DNA of 64,000 nucleotides from Yponomeuta sedellus (lineage: Eukaryota; Arthropoda; Insecta; Lepidoptera; Yponomeutidae), in contig OW203746.1 in assembly GCA_934045075.1 (NCBI GenBank), forward strand, positions 620,001 to 684,000, given 5' to 3'. Made by a program: the position numbers and the translations under genes. Positions 51,075 through 61,794 of the stretch are shown here, piece by piece (within the stretch, counting starts at the first letter, position 1; each line of letters begins with the position of its first letter). The notes below the pieces were generated by a model. That model did no database searches, was not told the DNA's origin, and saw only the letters and a list, made by a program, of their open reading frames with translations.

Positions 51075-51345
51075 AAAAGCTGTTAGTTTCGAGAAGACTG
51101 ATGACTGGCTCCCATTCGCATCTTCGGCTGCTGAGGTTTCAGACTACCCTCAATCAGCTATCACAAAGCACTATTAGGGTTGCGACACACTACACTGACA
51201 ATGTCGGACGATAAGCCATGTGACTTTTTTCCACTCGAACACTTCGTAATGACCGGATCCCACGTTTGCGACAGTGTGAAACCACATTCCCGCAATAAAT
51301 TATTACGCGATTAAGCCCCGAAAATATTCTATGTGTACAAGTCGC
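51075..51345. mobile_element. PLE-A inverted compound
   Basis: A minus piece (51075-51288) holds part of the 3' UTR and the last ~42 codons (51161-51288; better preserved than at the window start). At CATTCCCG/CAATAAATT it flips to a plus 3' terminal piece (51289-51331, ending GAAAATATTCTA). The following TGTGTACAAGTCGCGAAAG also borders the 36-kb copy. Confidence 0.75.
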
Positions 51346-51690
51346 GAAAGTTTAAAATACGTTGATAGATATCTGCGTCAATACTGGGCTACTACATGCA
51401 TCTCCAAGCTAGATTCACAAGTCACTTATCCTTCCGCACACAATGCTTGAAAGAATCGCAGCTGAATAGCAAGCGACCAAGTACCAGGAGCGCATGAGTG
51501 CAACACGCGCGGATCTCCTGCATAAACAGCACGGATTATGTGCAGCCCATACGGACGGCAAAGCCCCGAATACAATTACTGCAGGGCACTTCCGGATAGC
51601 GACGTACAAAAGTTACTAAAACAATCGGATTATTCGAATATTGCATCGTTTCGACAACAATCTAACTAGAGCTGAATAATCGATTAAACG

Positions 51691-51822
51691 GATGTTGGAG
51701 CTGCAACCGCTAAGCTGCAGTGGAACAGGGCGGGCTACCTCAGCCGTATAGGCCCAGAGAGGTGGGCAAAAATCGTCACTGACTGGGTTCCGCGCGACGA
51801 ATATCGCAAACGTGCCCGATAA
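51691..51822 (+). pseudogene. RTE-like LINE C-terminal shard
   Basis: About 43 codons reading DVGAATAKLQWNRAGYLSRI then GPERWAKIVTDWVPRDEY. This is the conserved WxxAGHxxR / RWxxxVxxWxPR region after the RT in RTE-group and similar LINEs. Stop TAA at 51820. Rest of element absent. Confidence 0.65.
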
Positions 51823-51829
51823 TCGAATA

Positions 51830-53249
51830 AAGTCTTTGCGTCAGTCTGCTTTTGCGTTGCTTTCCGCTTACGCATACTTACAATACGCACGTTGTGCGCC
51901 CATGCCATCGCTCATTCATGATGCATTACCTGCAATGAAACAAATAAACACATAAATAACCACAAAATAAGATCACTTAAAAAATTATTGTATTTACCGG
52001 AAAAAAACACAAAATATTTACTAAGGTACAAATGTATCATTGGCATAGTAAAATAATAACGTACATAATAATGTACCTAATATTTATTGACACTGCTCGC
52101 GGGCACTGCAGATACGGCAGCTCCGCCCCTTCGCAATCCAGCGATTATTAATCGAATACTATGATGAGTATTCGAATGAGTCGACTACTTTATTTTTAAC
52201 AATCGGTCGTGACTACTTTCGCGAGCCTGCCTGGGTAATACGATGGCACGAGTCACACGTTTTGTAGCGCTCAAGTGTCAGAATTTGACAACTAATACCA
52301 ACAAAAACATTCTGTAAAAACTAGCAGTCATAATAAAATAAATAACAATCTTCTAATAGTTTGGATGGGCTCTTGTGTTGTGTGTTCTGTCAGGGTCACC
52401 AGGTACTCAAGATCTTCGATTTTCCTAGTTTTTATAGTTTTCCCTTTATGTAGCCGTTAAACCCGGAGTTTATGTGAAGTATTAGTTCTATTTTGATGAT
52501 CATTGAGTGAGTGTCATAAATGCGAAACTTTGATGTCGCTTAACTTCGGAACTAAATGATCTACAGACTTGAAATTTGTATTTTAAGTATGTGACTATAG
52601 CTTACTGGATGAGGAAAATTTCTGCGTTCTGGTCTTATCCAGAGGTTCTCAAACAGGGGCCTGAAAATGCGGCGAAATTATCTCTCAACATTATCTTCTT
52701 ACAATATGTAAGTTGAATGTTATGTTGATTATTTTATTTGTAAATATTAATTTGTATAATTGTTGTGTGCGTGTAGTGTGCTATAAATACAATGTCTAAA
52801 ACATAATGCTAATCAAAGCTTGTGTCTAAATAGGATGTTTCATATCTATGTAAGTAAAAAGCTTCTTGTATTTATTTATCCACTTCCTATCGTAAGTTTT
52901 AATAGATCCATATAACCGATCTGGAAACGTGTCTACCTAAAGTCTATTTAGCCTAGGAATAAAATACACTGGGTAATAGTATGTAAGAATTTATGTGAAT
53001 AAAGAACATTTAAAACAAAAAACAACAAGTTACGGCAGTGTTTGCTTCGCGCTCGACTTGGCGTGGGCACTGCCGTGCTCCCTGATACTGGGAAGTCGAG
53101 GCTTTTGACATTTAAAACGCGCGACTACCATCGTCGTACTGCCCAGCCTGAACCTTAATTTACCTTGGGCCTGTTGTTTTAAAACAGGTCGTTGGAGATT
53201 GCTCATTGTCAGAAATAACAATTACTGTCTCGAGTAAGTTCTATGTAAT
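51830..53249. other. No recognised feature (repeat-poor stretch)
   Basis: About 1.4 kb with little similarity to other parts of the window. A GC-richer block at 53030-53215 (GGCAGTGTTTGCTTCGCGCT) has a 63-codon minus frame without a known motif. It could be unique host sequence or an old element. Confidence 0.4.
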
Positions 53250-53254
53250 GGCCT

Positions 53255-53400
53255 TTCTTCTTTTTCCCGTGCTCTCCCGGTGTTTGGCAACCAATTCGCC
53301 ATCTCTTTTAGGGAACAGGGTACCACTGCCGTAGTGATAAGGTCACTGTAAAATGTTTTTTAAATAAATTATCTTTTATCTTTATCTTTCTTTGTGGTTA
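53255..53400 (+). mobile_element. LINE 3' tail, unassigned
   Basis: GGTGTTTGGCAACCAATTCG, GGGAACAGGGTACCACTGCC, then TTTTTAAATAAATTATC with a TTTATCTTTATC tail. Confidence 0.4.
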
Positions 53401-53415
53401 CTAAACGTCACAGAG

Positions 53416-53660
53416 AACTGCAACGCGAGCCGCCCGTTGAAACGCCTTCAAATGATAAGCTTTCTTAATAAATACTTCATAATTATTATGTAAACCGGAG
53501 CTTCTTTGGGACCAGTACGTCCAAAAACTCAAAATCGACGAAAAATGTCCTCAAATGTAGAAGGCGGCTTATATAGGTTAATGCAAGAAGCAAATATGAA
53601 CATGGTCTGTGAAAGCTTATTATTTGAGTGCGCTTCAACGGGCAACTCGTGTTGCAGTTT
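53416..53660. mobile_element. MITE with ~48-bp TIRs (245 bp)
   Basis: Left ACTGCAACGCGAGCCGCCCG ... TTCAAATGATAAGCTTTC; right arm is the diverged inverse (GAAAGCTTATTATTTGAGTG ... CGGGCAACTCGTGTTGCAGT). No coding capacity; target duplication not clear. Confidence 0.7.
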
Positions 53661-54150
53661 TGTTTTCAATAATTTGGAGGCTTAATTTGTAACATTCAGC
53701 GGTCTGGTAACTCATCGAAGGTAAACAAATTTACTATAAATATATGTTCATAAATTATATTTTTAGCCAATTTTGTAGCATAAAAAGTGGTAAAATGGAA
53801 AAAGTTGTAAATGCTGTGCCTCGACTTTTTGTCTTAATATGTCAATAAACGCTTTCTATTTTATTAGTAAATAAATGTATTAGTATTCACGTACCTAAAA
53901 TATCCGCATCATAAAAGAAAATTCCCTAAATCTTGACAAAAAAATTGTCAAATTGGGGAAAGAATTTGAAAAAGTTTGCAGCATTTATAATAACAGGAGA
54001 GAAGAAACATACATAACGTTAAACACACACGTACTGCGACGGGAAACCGGACATTAACTCCCAGAAAAAGCAGACCAGCAACCTTAACATGTTAATTCTG
54101 AAGCTGTTCCTATTTGACCCACTTATCTGATCCTGGCTTTATTGTTATTA
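53661..54150. other. No recognised feature
   Basis: About 490 AT-rich bases, nothing supported. Confidence 0.3.
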
Positions 54151-54162
54151 TTTCTTATTGCA

Positions 54163-54227
54163 CAAAAGAAAGCGCACAGGTGGACTTAATGGTCATTAGC
54201 ATTAAGCCCACCTTTTTATACGCTTTC
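54163..54227. repeat. 65-base hairpin
   Basis: AAAGAAAGCG / CGCTTTCTTT (10 bp) and GGTGG-CTTAATG / CATTAAG-CCACC form a two-part stem. It could be an RNA hairpin or part of a LINE 3' UTR, in which GGCTTAAT-type stems are common. Confidence 0.5.
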
Positions 54228-54546
54228 TTTAAACCTAACCCCATACTTGTTTTACACGATAATGCCATGGCAAATACAACTACAGGATTATTTCGAATTC
54301 AATATAAATATTCACATATAAAAAATAACAGATTATGCGAAGAATAACAAAGAAATACAATAACATGTGCTATTGTTTTTTGTGGCACAAGAATTTTTAG
54401 GAATGTTCATAGAAATGCTTGTGCCTTCGTGGCAAGAAAAATACACAAAATCGGCAAGAAACAAATAACAGCGAACTGAGAGTCCACACCGTTTTCGAAG
54501 TACGTAGGTTAAAAAGACGCACAGACTATTTGTTTAGGATAATATG

Positions 54547-54631
54547 TTAAACGGGTCGAATCGCCATAATTCGCGTGACAGCAGCATTACAGTTGCCGTG
54601 GTCATGGAAAGCCTGCATTAGACCGGTTTAA
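54547..54631. mobile_element. 85-bp TTAA-bounded foldback element
   Basis: TTAAACGGGTC ... GACCGGTTTAA; diverged relative of 23660-23736. Confidence 0.45.
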
Positions 54632-54977
54632 TATGTATAAGCATCGCGAGTCATCAAGAAATACCATTTGTTCAAAGTTTAGTGGGTTAGACCGGAACAA
54701 CCCTAAGCGCTCTAATTATCGCACAATTATGAATGCAAACGCAGTGAAATTAACTGCACTATTCAGTGCTGCACTAATTAAATTTGCAGTTAACAGCATG
54801 CGCACTCTACGAAACGATAAGTTTTGAGTATTTCAGAAATATGCATCAGCTAGAATGTATGCACTTACCTACAGAACCGGCGCGGCTTAAATGTGTTAAG
54901 CATACCTACTCTGTGCAAAAGTTTTAAGCACACTCAGTACAAAAGTACGGACATAGATAATTAGTTTTAAACAGTAA
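54632..54977. other. No recognised feature
   Basis: A 64-codon frame (54633-54827) has no motif; the GCATCGCGAGTCAT start is shared with 7390 and 11830. Confidence 0.3.
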
Positions 54978-54986
54978 AATAATTAT

Positions 54987-55122
54987 ATTCTTTTTAATGC
55001 ACTAACCCGTGTTGAGGACAATTTTTAAAAAAACCTATTTTGAGGCTAAAAATCGAAATCGCGAAGAGCGCTGTCACGGTTAGTCAGAGGTCGCGGGTTC
55101 GAGTTCGAGTAAATAGGTTTTG
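54987..55122. mobile_element. SINE-A inverted dimer, degenerate
   Basis: Minus tail (TTCTTTTTAATGCACTAACC to TTGAGGCTAAAAAT) then plus half-head (AGCGCTGTCACGGTTAGTCA to AATAGGTTTT). ATAATTAT-like bases on both sides. Confidence 0.65.
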
Positions 55123-55179
55123 TAGTATAATTATTTTAACGAAATTTAGAGGACGAATGTTGTGTAATACATTTATCAC

Positions 55180-55305
55180 ATCACACTATGACATCATCAC
55201 ACTAATATCATAATTTGTGAGTATGTTTGTTAATTCTTCAAGTCTAAACGACTGAAGCGATTTTAATAAAATTTGGTATGAAGTTAGCTGTCGCCCTGTT
55301 TTTTT
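55180..55305 (+). mobile_element. Lep1-like Helitron 5' part
   Basis: TCACACTAATATCATAATTT, CTTCAAGTCTAAACGACTGA, ATAAAATTTGGTATGAAGTT; cut before the 3' end. Confidence 0.65.
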
Positions 55306-55384
55306 TAACGTAAAAAAATACATTCTGTTTGCTGAATGTCAATGTACAATGTAAAATGTAAGCTGCTGCCTTCGAGCCGAATTG

Positions 55385-55565
55385 TAATGGAGAAAATGGC
55401 AGCGGAAAATAAACTCCACTCTGACCATGTTTTCTCAAGTCGTCTAAAACCAAATACATCAGTTGCCACGTATACTCATACCTAATAAGATTTCATGTTT
55501 GCCATAATAACTTTGAATGCCAAAGCATTAGATAAATGTCATAAATGTCAAAAGTAGGGAAAACA
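55385..55565 (+). other. Paralogue of intron 2 of the glycine-rich gene
   Basis: AACTCCACTCTGACCATG, TTTTCTCAAGTC, AATACATCAGTTGCCACG, TAACTTTGAATGCCAAAGCA and AAATGTCAAAAGTAGGGA follow the order of 46055-46118 and 46565-46615. The SINE-A/SINE-B block present in the gene is absent here. No exon is seen on either side. Confidence 0.6.
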
Positions 55566-55829
55566 TAAGTGCTGCGGCTAGACACACTGAGCTACTGGGA
55601 CTCTTATTCTTTTTCTAATTTTCATAAATACCTAATTTTTAGGACCTAGTCGAATCTGCCACCATTCCTTAAAACCTCAGCACATCCGGTGACGTCACGT
55701 CCGTCTGGCTTTCCGAGAAGAATAGCCTGCATCAGCGAGGCAGCTCTGCAATGTAATTCGGCGGAGAGTTAGACGTCTTCTTTGTTTTCCCGGAAATGCG
55801 CATTCCTTGCAGTAAGGTTAGGCAATACT

Positions 55830-56188
55830 CCATCGTTATCAACCCTTGTATGTCCCTTGTATGTACTGCTGGGGCACGGGTCTCTTCCTGCATCGCAGGA
55901 AGGTTAGGCCATACTCCACCACGGGGGCCAAGTCCAGTGGCGGGCCTTACTGTCAGAAGATATCAAGCCGCCCATAAGGCCTCTGACATGGCTTAACGAC
56001 TGCCTTTGCATGACAGCCGGCACCAACGGCTTTACGTGCCTTGCGAAGCACGGAAACGCTCGGAAAAATGCCACTAGCGGTAGTTACGGGTCGGGGTCAC
56101 TTATCCTGCACCTGGCCGCGCCTGTTGTTGCTTAACTCAAGTGATTGATTCAAATCACTCGGTTCGCTTAGGCCACGAGCGCTTCAAT
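55830..56188 (-). mobile_element. SINE-5S, full length (minus)
   Basis: Starts with a duplicated TATGTCCCTTGTATGTACTG and lacks about 27 bases of the body (CCAAGTCCAGTGGCGGGCC). The 5S head inverse is complete to CACTCGGTTCGCTTAGGCCA. Confidence 0.8.
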
Positions 56189-56274
56189 CATACTCGATCG
56201 CGGGGGCTAATTTGTTTAGTAAAATTCGTGTACCTACCGGATAGCAACACAGCCAACCGTCCTTAGTTTAATAT

Positions 56275-56545
56275 GTATAGTTATTTAGTTAGACCTGAGA
56301 TTTCCGCACTTAGCCTCATAGTTGGGCCATTGTACGTAGCAAGCGCTGAGTTATGCTAACACCTCCGACACTAGGGTTTCCTTACGATGTTGTCCTTCAC
56401 CGTCAGCGAGTAGTATTGCTACTGTAATTTCACAAATGTACATAACTTAGAAAACAAAGTCATTGGTACATGGCGGGGTTCGAACCCACGACCTCCCGAT
56501 TGAGAAGCCGGCGTTCTTCACCGCTCCACTACCACCGCTCTTATA
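56275..56545 (-). mobile_element. SINE-D, nearly complete
   Basis: Body (CAAGCGCTGAGTTATGCTAA, GTTTCCTTACGATGTTGTCC, GCGAGTAGTATTGCTACTG) then inverse tRNA-like head (GCGGGGTTCGAACCCACGAC, CACCGCTCCACTACCACCGC). Confidence 0.65.
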
Positions 56546-56714
56546 TGTGTATGGCTGTTGGTGTATCATATCGCAAGGCAAGTTGGATTGACTTTTGGTG
56601 GACCTTGACGACCTTACAGTACGTATATATAGTTAGTAGCAAACGGCAGTTTTCTTTTTCAATAAATTCTCATTTCATTTTAGATCCCTCGAAAAAAAAA
56701 CTGCTTTTTTACGG

Positions 56715-56905
56715 CCGGCCTCTATGGCGCAGCGGTAGCCCATCTGCCTACCATGCGCAAGGTCCCGGGTTCGATCCCCGGCTGGGAAAAGAAACCCCCA
56801 TGTCTTGGATGTTTACATGTTTGTGATGTCGCTGTTTCGGGTATCCACGACACAGGGTACCCTAGTGTGGGGCCCGAAGTAGTGTATGTGCCAGTATGAA
56901 ATGGT
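56715..56905 (+). mobile_element. SINE-B
   Basis: GGCCGGCCTCTATGGCGCAG to GGTTCGATCCCCGGCTGGGA, CATGTCTTGGATGTTTACAT, CACGACACAGGGTACCCTAG. Confidence 0.75.
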
Positions 56906-57030
56906 TATGTTAAATGTTACTTCTGTTGCAGAAACTTCATCTTTGGTCGCAACACAAGAAGAAAATATCACTTTGCTGCCAAGATGCAGGTCTAACATAA
57001 ATCCTGCATTATTTTCCGTTTCACCGAAAA

Positions 57031-57394
57031 GGGACCATCCATAAATTACGTCACACGTTAAAGGGGAGGGAGGGGGTCGACGAAGTGTGACATAGTGTGA
57101 CAGGGGGGCGGGAGGGTCCTAGATTTCGTGACGTCACATTTCCAAATCTAGGTGTTAAAACACGAACTATGCACTATTAACGAAATAGGTACTCAAAACA
57201 TTGGCAACTCTCGATATAAAACTAATTTCGGAACGGCTGTTTGAATTCAATATTTTCTAAAAAATATAAAATTGCAAAAGATGTGACGTCACACTAGGAG
57301 GGGGGGAGTCTCCCAAATGTGACCAGCTGTGACAAGCACGGGGGAGGGGCCAAAAAATCACGAAATTCGTGTGACGTAATTTATGGATGGCCCC
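57031..57394. mobile_element. MITE with ~26-bp TIRs (about 362 bp)
   Basis: Left GGGACCATCCATAAATTACG then TCACAC; right is the inverse GTGTGACGTAATTTATGGAT then GGCCCC. Subterminal G-tracts (GGGGAGGGAGGGGGTCG, GGAGGGGGGGAG) and repeated TGTGAC motifs lie near both ends. Superfamily not assigned. Confidence 0.8.
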
Positions 57395-58255
57395 AAATCT
57401 CGTAGCGTCGTAGCTTAACTCAAGTAAGCGTACTCAAGTAAGCTTACTCAGAGTAGGTACCTTATTTTGTCCAAAAAGTGTAGAAATTAACGTAAAGTTT
57501 TGCTCAGGCTTTTCGTCTGTGTTAGTTAATTTCTTGCACTTCAAACGTTATAAAAATAAAAACTACTGTCATTTCATTAAAAAATATGTATTGTGCTTAA
57601 ACAAAGGTAGTAAATGGTCTTAATATTCGATAACACCACTAATACAGTTTCGCTTTCGGTTTCTTGAATTTTTGGACAAGCTGTATGCCCCTGAATTAAC
57701 AATTCTTGTTGTTATTTCTGGTTTCTGGTATCAGGCATCTTTTATTTACTTTTATTTGAGTCATATCATAGTTTTGCTGTATGCAAGTTAATTTTTATTT
57801 TATTACGGAACAATCACTATGTTGTGATATATTTAAGTTCAACCCGAATGGAGAACTGTGCCCCGAGATACAATTTAATTTAGTTTGGGGTTCAGAGTTA
57901 CTTTATACATTGTTATGTGTTATTCTGAATAATAAAAAAAAATCAATTTCATTTTAATTTTTCATCTCGCTTTACGCGGTGAACTAAAGCAAGACAGCGC
58001 TAGCCCATAAAGGGATAAAACTTTTATCGTGGCGTTGTATTCTCTATCAGCTGCATAAATTGACCAATATTTTGGTTTCTCACCACAAGAGCAAAGCGCA
58101 ATAAAAGCACTTTTATGACACCCAGACGGAGTCATTAAACTGTAAATGTAACACATATTATATTAGATCGCATCACATAATACGCTCACCTTCACCCATT
58201 TCGAGACATATGGTTTCATAGCAACGTTCAATTTTGTTGACCGAGATAAATAACC
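57395..58255. other. No recognised feature
   Basis: About 860 AT-rich bases. No supported gene; a 64-codon minus frame at 57962-58156 has no motif. Confidence 0.35.
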
Positions 58256-58259
58256 TCCA

Positions 58260-58625
58260 CCAACCCGGGCTTGAATCGCTCGTAGCCCCGGCTGCCTGAC
58301 TGGACTTAAGCGATCACGAAGGTTAAGCAACATAGGGCGCGTTCAGTGCATGGATGGGTGACCGTACATGACTAACGCTAGTGGCATTTTTCCGAGTGGT
58401 TCCGTGCTTCGCAAGGCATGTTAAGCAGTTGGTGCCAGCTGCCTTCGATAGATGGCAGTCGTTAAGCCATGTCAGAGGCCTTAGGCAGCTTGATAACTTC
58501 TGACAGTAAGGCCCGCCACTGTCTTATAAACCTCCACCAAACCGGACTTGGTCCCTGTGGTGGAGTATGGCCTAACCTTCCTGCAGGAAAAGACCCGCGC
58601 CCCAGGAGTAGGGATAGGGGCTAGG
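58260..58625 (+). mobile_element. SINE-5S, second subfamily, best 5S match
   Basis: Head GCTCGTAGCCCCGGCTGCCT, CGATCACGAAGGTTAAGCAA, CATAGGGCGCGTTCAGTGCA, TGGATGGGTGACCG. This follows the 5S rRNA order (CGATCACCGAAGTTAAGCA..., GGATGGGTGACCG-type box C) closely. Body to CCCCAGGAGTAGGGATAGG. Confidence 0.85.
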
Positions 58626-58849
58626 GTTCATATCGAATCGAATCGAAAAGTAATAAAGATAATATCTAGGCTAACTTTACAGAAATGAAGACTCCGACTA
58701 TATTCAGATTTGAAGTGGAACCAACTACTACCAGCCAAGTAGGAGCTAAACATTATATGACTTCTGAGGCAGTAATAGTCGTCCCTTAACAAAACTTGAG
58801 AGATTATGAGAAGAAAGCGAGAAACTCATCTTGGGGAGTGCGGAATACG

Positions 58850-59090
58850 CTTTGGTTAACTCGAAGCCTGGACCAACTTACGTGGGCCCTTCCCCGTTTA
58901 CATGCGGCGCTTTAGCTTGCTTCTCACACTGCCGCCACTTGCATACCTACTTCACTTGTTTACTAAGACCGATTCAGACTGGAGATTATCGTGGGTTAGC
59001 TGGAAGAAAATACTATCTAGTATTAAGCTCGCCTTTGTACAAATCTGTTTTAGTGCAATAAAAAATTTTTCATTCATTCATTCAAGGAGG
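58850..59090 (+). mobile_element. LINE 3' UTR with (ATTC)n tail
   Basis: GCTTGCTTCTCACACTGCCG, GTTTACTAAGACCGATTCAG, GTTAGCTGGAAGAAAATACT, CTCGCCTTTGTACAAATCTG, AATAAAAAATTTTTC and an ATTCATTCATTC tail. A related end lies at 62170-62320. Confidence 0.55.
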
Positions 59091-59580
59091 TGGTTGGAAT
59101 ACAGTGGACTATATTGATCAAGAACAGTCGGTGTGTAAAAAAAGAATTCTGTTGGTTTGGGTGTTGCCAGATGTTGGCCGGCCACTGTAGCCAAAATTTA
59201 AAAATCGTCTTTTTCTTTCTAAAAAGTTCTTGTAGTCCAAATCGCTTAAATCTTTAGTGATTTAGCTTAAAAGCGCTTCGATATGATAACTTTTTCTAAA
59301 ACTGGCACGTTTTATGTACCTACTTTTCTAAAATTCTCTCAATTAATGGTGAAATTCTAAAGGTACCTTTTATTAAATGTCCATCGCCGCTTCATTTATT
59401 CATCGCTACTTAACAACGCCACGAATCCAAATAAAACGTTAAATAAAGACATAATTACGTAAAAATATTCATGTAATTTGTTCCGAATTCCCAATTAACC
59501 CACAAGTCGGCGAAAAAAATTACGATGGCAACACTGGTGGGCTTAGCGGTGGTCACAAAATAGTCTAGTCTAGACCCACC

Positions 59581-59838
59581 CTATACTTCCGTTTTTTAGC
59601 ATTAGAAATTTCATAAACAAAGAAGCAGGACTTGTCAACCTAAAAATCGTCTGCCTAATTTATAATTTTTTTTTTAAATATGCTTACCTACTTAGTACAA
59701 TTTTGAGCCAACTGAACAGAGTTTTCTATCTACGTTTCAGATGTTATGAAATGAAACATTTTTATATCTACGTAATAATAAGCAGTAGCCCTGCTTCTTT
59801 GTTTATGCAATTTCTCATGCTAAAAAAACGAAGTATAG
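59581..59838. mobile_element. MITE with ~53-bp TIRs (258 bp)
   Basis: CTATACTTCCGTTTTTTAGC ... AAACAAAGAAGCAGGACT and the inverse AGCCCTGCTTCTTTGTTTAT ... GCTAAAAAAACGAAGTATAG. A few mismatches. No coding capacity; TA at the outer ends would fit a mariner-type target but is unproven. Confidence 0.75.
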
Positions 59839-59869
59839 TATTGGATTAAGTTTCCTTTATTCCTGCGTG

Positions 59870-59962
59870 GTTAGCTGTAGGCTTGCCTACAAGTATACCA
59901 TCCTGACAGCTTAGTCGGCCTAACCCACAGGAAAGATAAGTCAATAAGAGCGGAGCCGTGCG
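59870..59962 (+). repeat. Rep-E 3' part
   Basis: GTAGGCTTGCCTACAAGTAT, ACCATCCTGACAGCTTAGTC, CACAGGAAAGATAAGTCAAT, GCGGAGCC. Confidence 0.5.
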
Positions 59963-60004
59963 TGTGTGCAGGTCTGATTATTACTATTAACGCTATTACA
60001 CGCA

Positions 60005-60328
60005 GAAGCTCTCGTGGCCTAGTCAAACCGAGTGATCGAATCAATCACCTGAGTTAAGCAACAACGGCGCGGCCAGGTGCAGAATGGGAGACCATCCCGT
60101 GACTACCGCTAGTGACACGTTAAGCCGTTGGTGTCATGTAATGGCAGTCGTTAAAGCATGTCAGAGGCCTTACGGGCGGCTTGATAACTTGTCCGTAAGA
60201 CCCGACACTGTGTTACTATCCTCCACCAACCCGGACTTGCCCCCGTCGTGGAGTATGGCCTAATCATACGGCGATGCAGGAAGAGACCCGTGCCCCAGCA
60301 GTGGGGCCATATTAGGGTTGATATCGAT
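60005..60328 (+). mobile_element. SINE-5S, full length with internal deletion
   Basis: Head AGCTCTCGTGGCCTAGTCAA, CACCTGAGTTAAGCAACAAC, GGCGCGGCCAGGTGCAGAAT, GGGAGACC. The segment with CTTCGCAAGG is deleted (GCTAGTGACACGTTAAGCCG). 3' end GCAGTGGGGCCATATTAGGG. Confidence 0.8.
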
Positions 60329-60329
60329 T

Positions 60330-60829
60330 ACACGCTGACAATATTGACAGTTTATGAGCTTCTGAATTTAATTAGTGACCCCTGCCAAATCCCCCTGTTA
60401 ATAAATCCCTAACCTTTTTACTTCTCACACTTTCTTACATGCTGCAGCACTCTTAAGCGCTAGTTTTTCTTAGGTTGGGGGTGTCAAGTTACAGTGGCAA
60501 GAGGCTATTTGCACTAGTTGTGGTTTCTTTTCAGTTAAGATTGCGTTGAAGCAGCGCAGGTGCTTTGGGATTGTTCCAGTGAGGAAAGTTTCTATTTTTC
60601 AACGTGTGTGTGTCTCGTTCCGGACGAGAAATAGTCCACTTAACTTTATATGTTGTTTTTCTTTGCCTCTATTTCTTTAAGTTTTATTTCTCTGAGCGGA
60701 CTTGACAAACAGTAATCAACAATTAGAGGATTTTCTCATTCTATAACTTAGGGACAGAAGGGACGTGAAACGGGAGCTCAGAAAATACATGACAATAATC
60801 CACTTTTATCAAAATTGAAGGAGATCCTT
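60330..60829. other. No recognised feature
   Basis: About 500 bases, nothing supported. Confidence 0.3.
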
Positions 60830-60834
60830 TGTGG

Positions 60835-60925
60835 CTGAGCTTTTCGAACGCCTCAGACACTGAGGTTTCCTCGCGATATTTTCCTTCACGGTTAGCGAGA
60901 GGTACTGATAATTTCACCGGACTAC
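60835..60925 (-). mobile_element. SINE-D body shard
   Basis: CTCAGACACTGAGGTTTCCT, CGCGATATTTTCCTTCACGG, TTAGCGAGAGGTACTG. Confidence 0.5.
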
Positions 60926-60943
60926 TACTACATACATAAGTCC

Positions 60944-61075
60944 ATAACCTCGCGCCTGTATCCCAGAGTGGTAGGCAGAGACCAGGGACTGCCACTTGCC
61001 ACGATCCTGACAGATCACCTTCGCTTCATCAGTCGTTGCATGCACGCACGCCGGTTCCGGACTTCTACTATTTTA
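60944..61075 (-). mobile_element. LINE C-terminal fragment (minus)
   Basis: CATAACCTCGCGCCTGTATC, AGAGACCAGGGACTGCCACT, GATCACCTTCGCTTCATCAG; nearly identical to 34918-35045 except for a small deletion. Confidence 0.65.
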
Positions 61076-61407
61076 CAAGATTCGAAGTATAAAGCTACTC
61101 AAACGGTTGGTAAATCCTTATCAGTTATTTCTCATCATATATCTTTAGGAACTCAGACAACAGAGACCCTATAAAGTATTTTTAGACTTTTAGGGGAAAA
61201 AGCCTTATTTCAACTTCAATCCTTTTATAAATGATTTGGCCATCTGCAAATGCAAATGGATGTAAATGAACGGACCAGTGGTCTCAGGTGGGCAGATCCG
61301 TCAAGACCGCCAACAGTTCCTGGTAACTCAATAGCCAGTGGGTTAACGACTGACTGTCTGACCCACTGACGGATGTCCTTGGATCGTTAGTTTATTTAGT
61401 TAGTATA

Positions 61408-61790
61408 ATGATGTACGACGTATACATAGTCTGAGGCAGGGCCTACTGACGATCTTACGCGAGCAAATGTGTTTTTTAAATTTTATGTTAGTGTAAATTT
61501 AAATGAGTGTTAGTTTACTTGTGAATTAATCGGTATATTTGTTTTTTTATGTATTCTGTAAGCGTCCCACTGCAAGGCACAGAAGTTCTCTCAGTGAGAG
61601 TGTATGGGTTAAATTACCACGCGTGCCCACTGCATATTGGCAATATCAAGCGCTGAGGTATTTGAACACCTGAGACATTCTGATTTCCTTGGTATATTTC
61701 TTCTTCTTCGGGCTATATTAGGGTATATTTACTAGTGAGTATTTTAGCCTTTTATGGCCAAAAAGGTGAGCTATACAAACACAGAAAGCT
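61408..61790. repeat. Segmental duplication, copy 1 (empty site)
   Basis: ATAGTCTGAGGCAGGGCCTA to CAAACACAGAAAGCTAC matches 63196-63862 with few changes, apart from the insertion in the second copy. It contains a SINE-D 3' part at 61555-61700. Confidence 0.85.
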
Positions 61791-61794
61791 ACTA

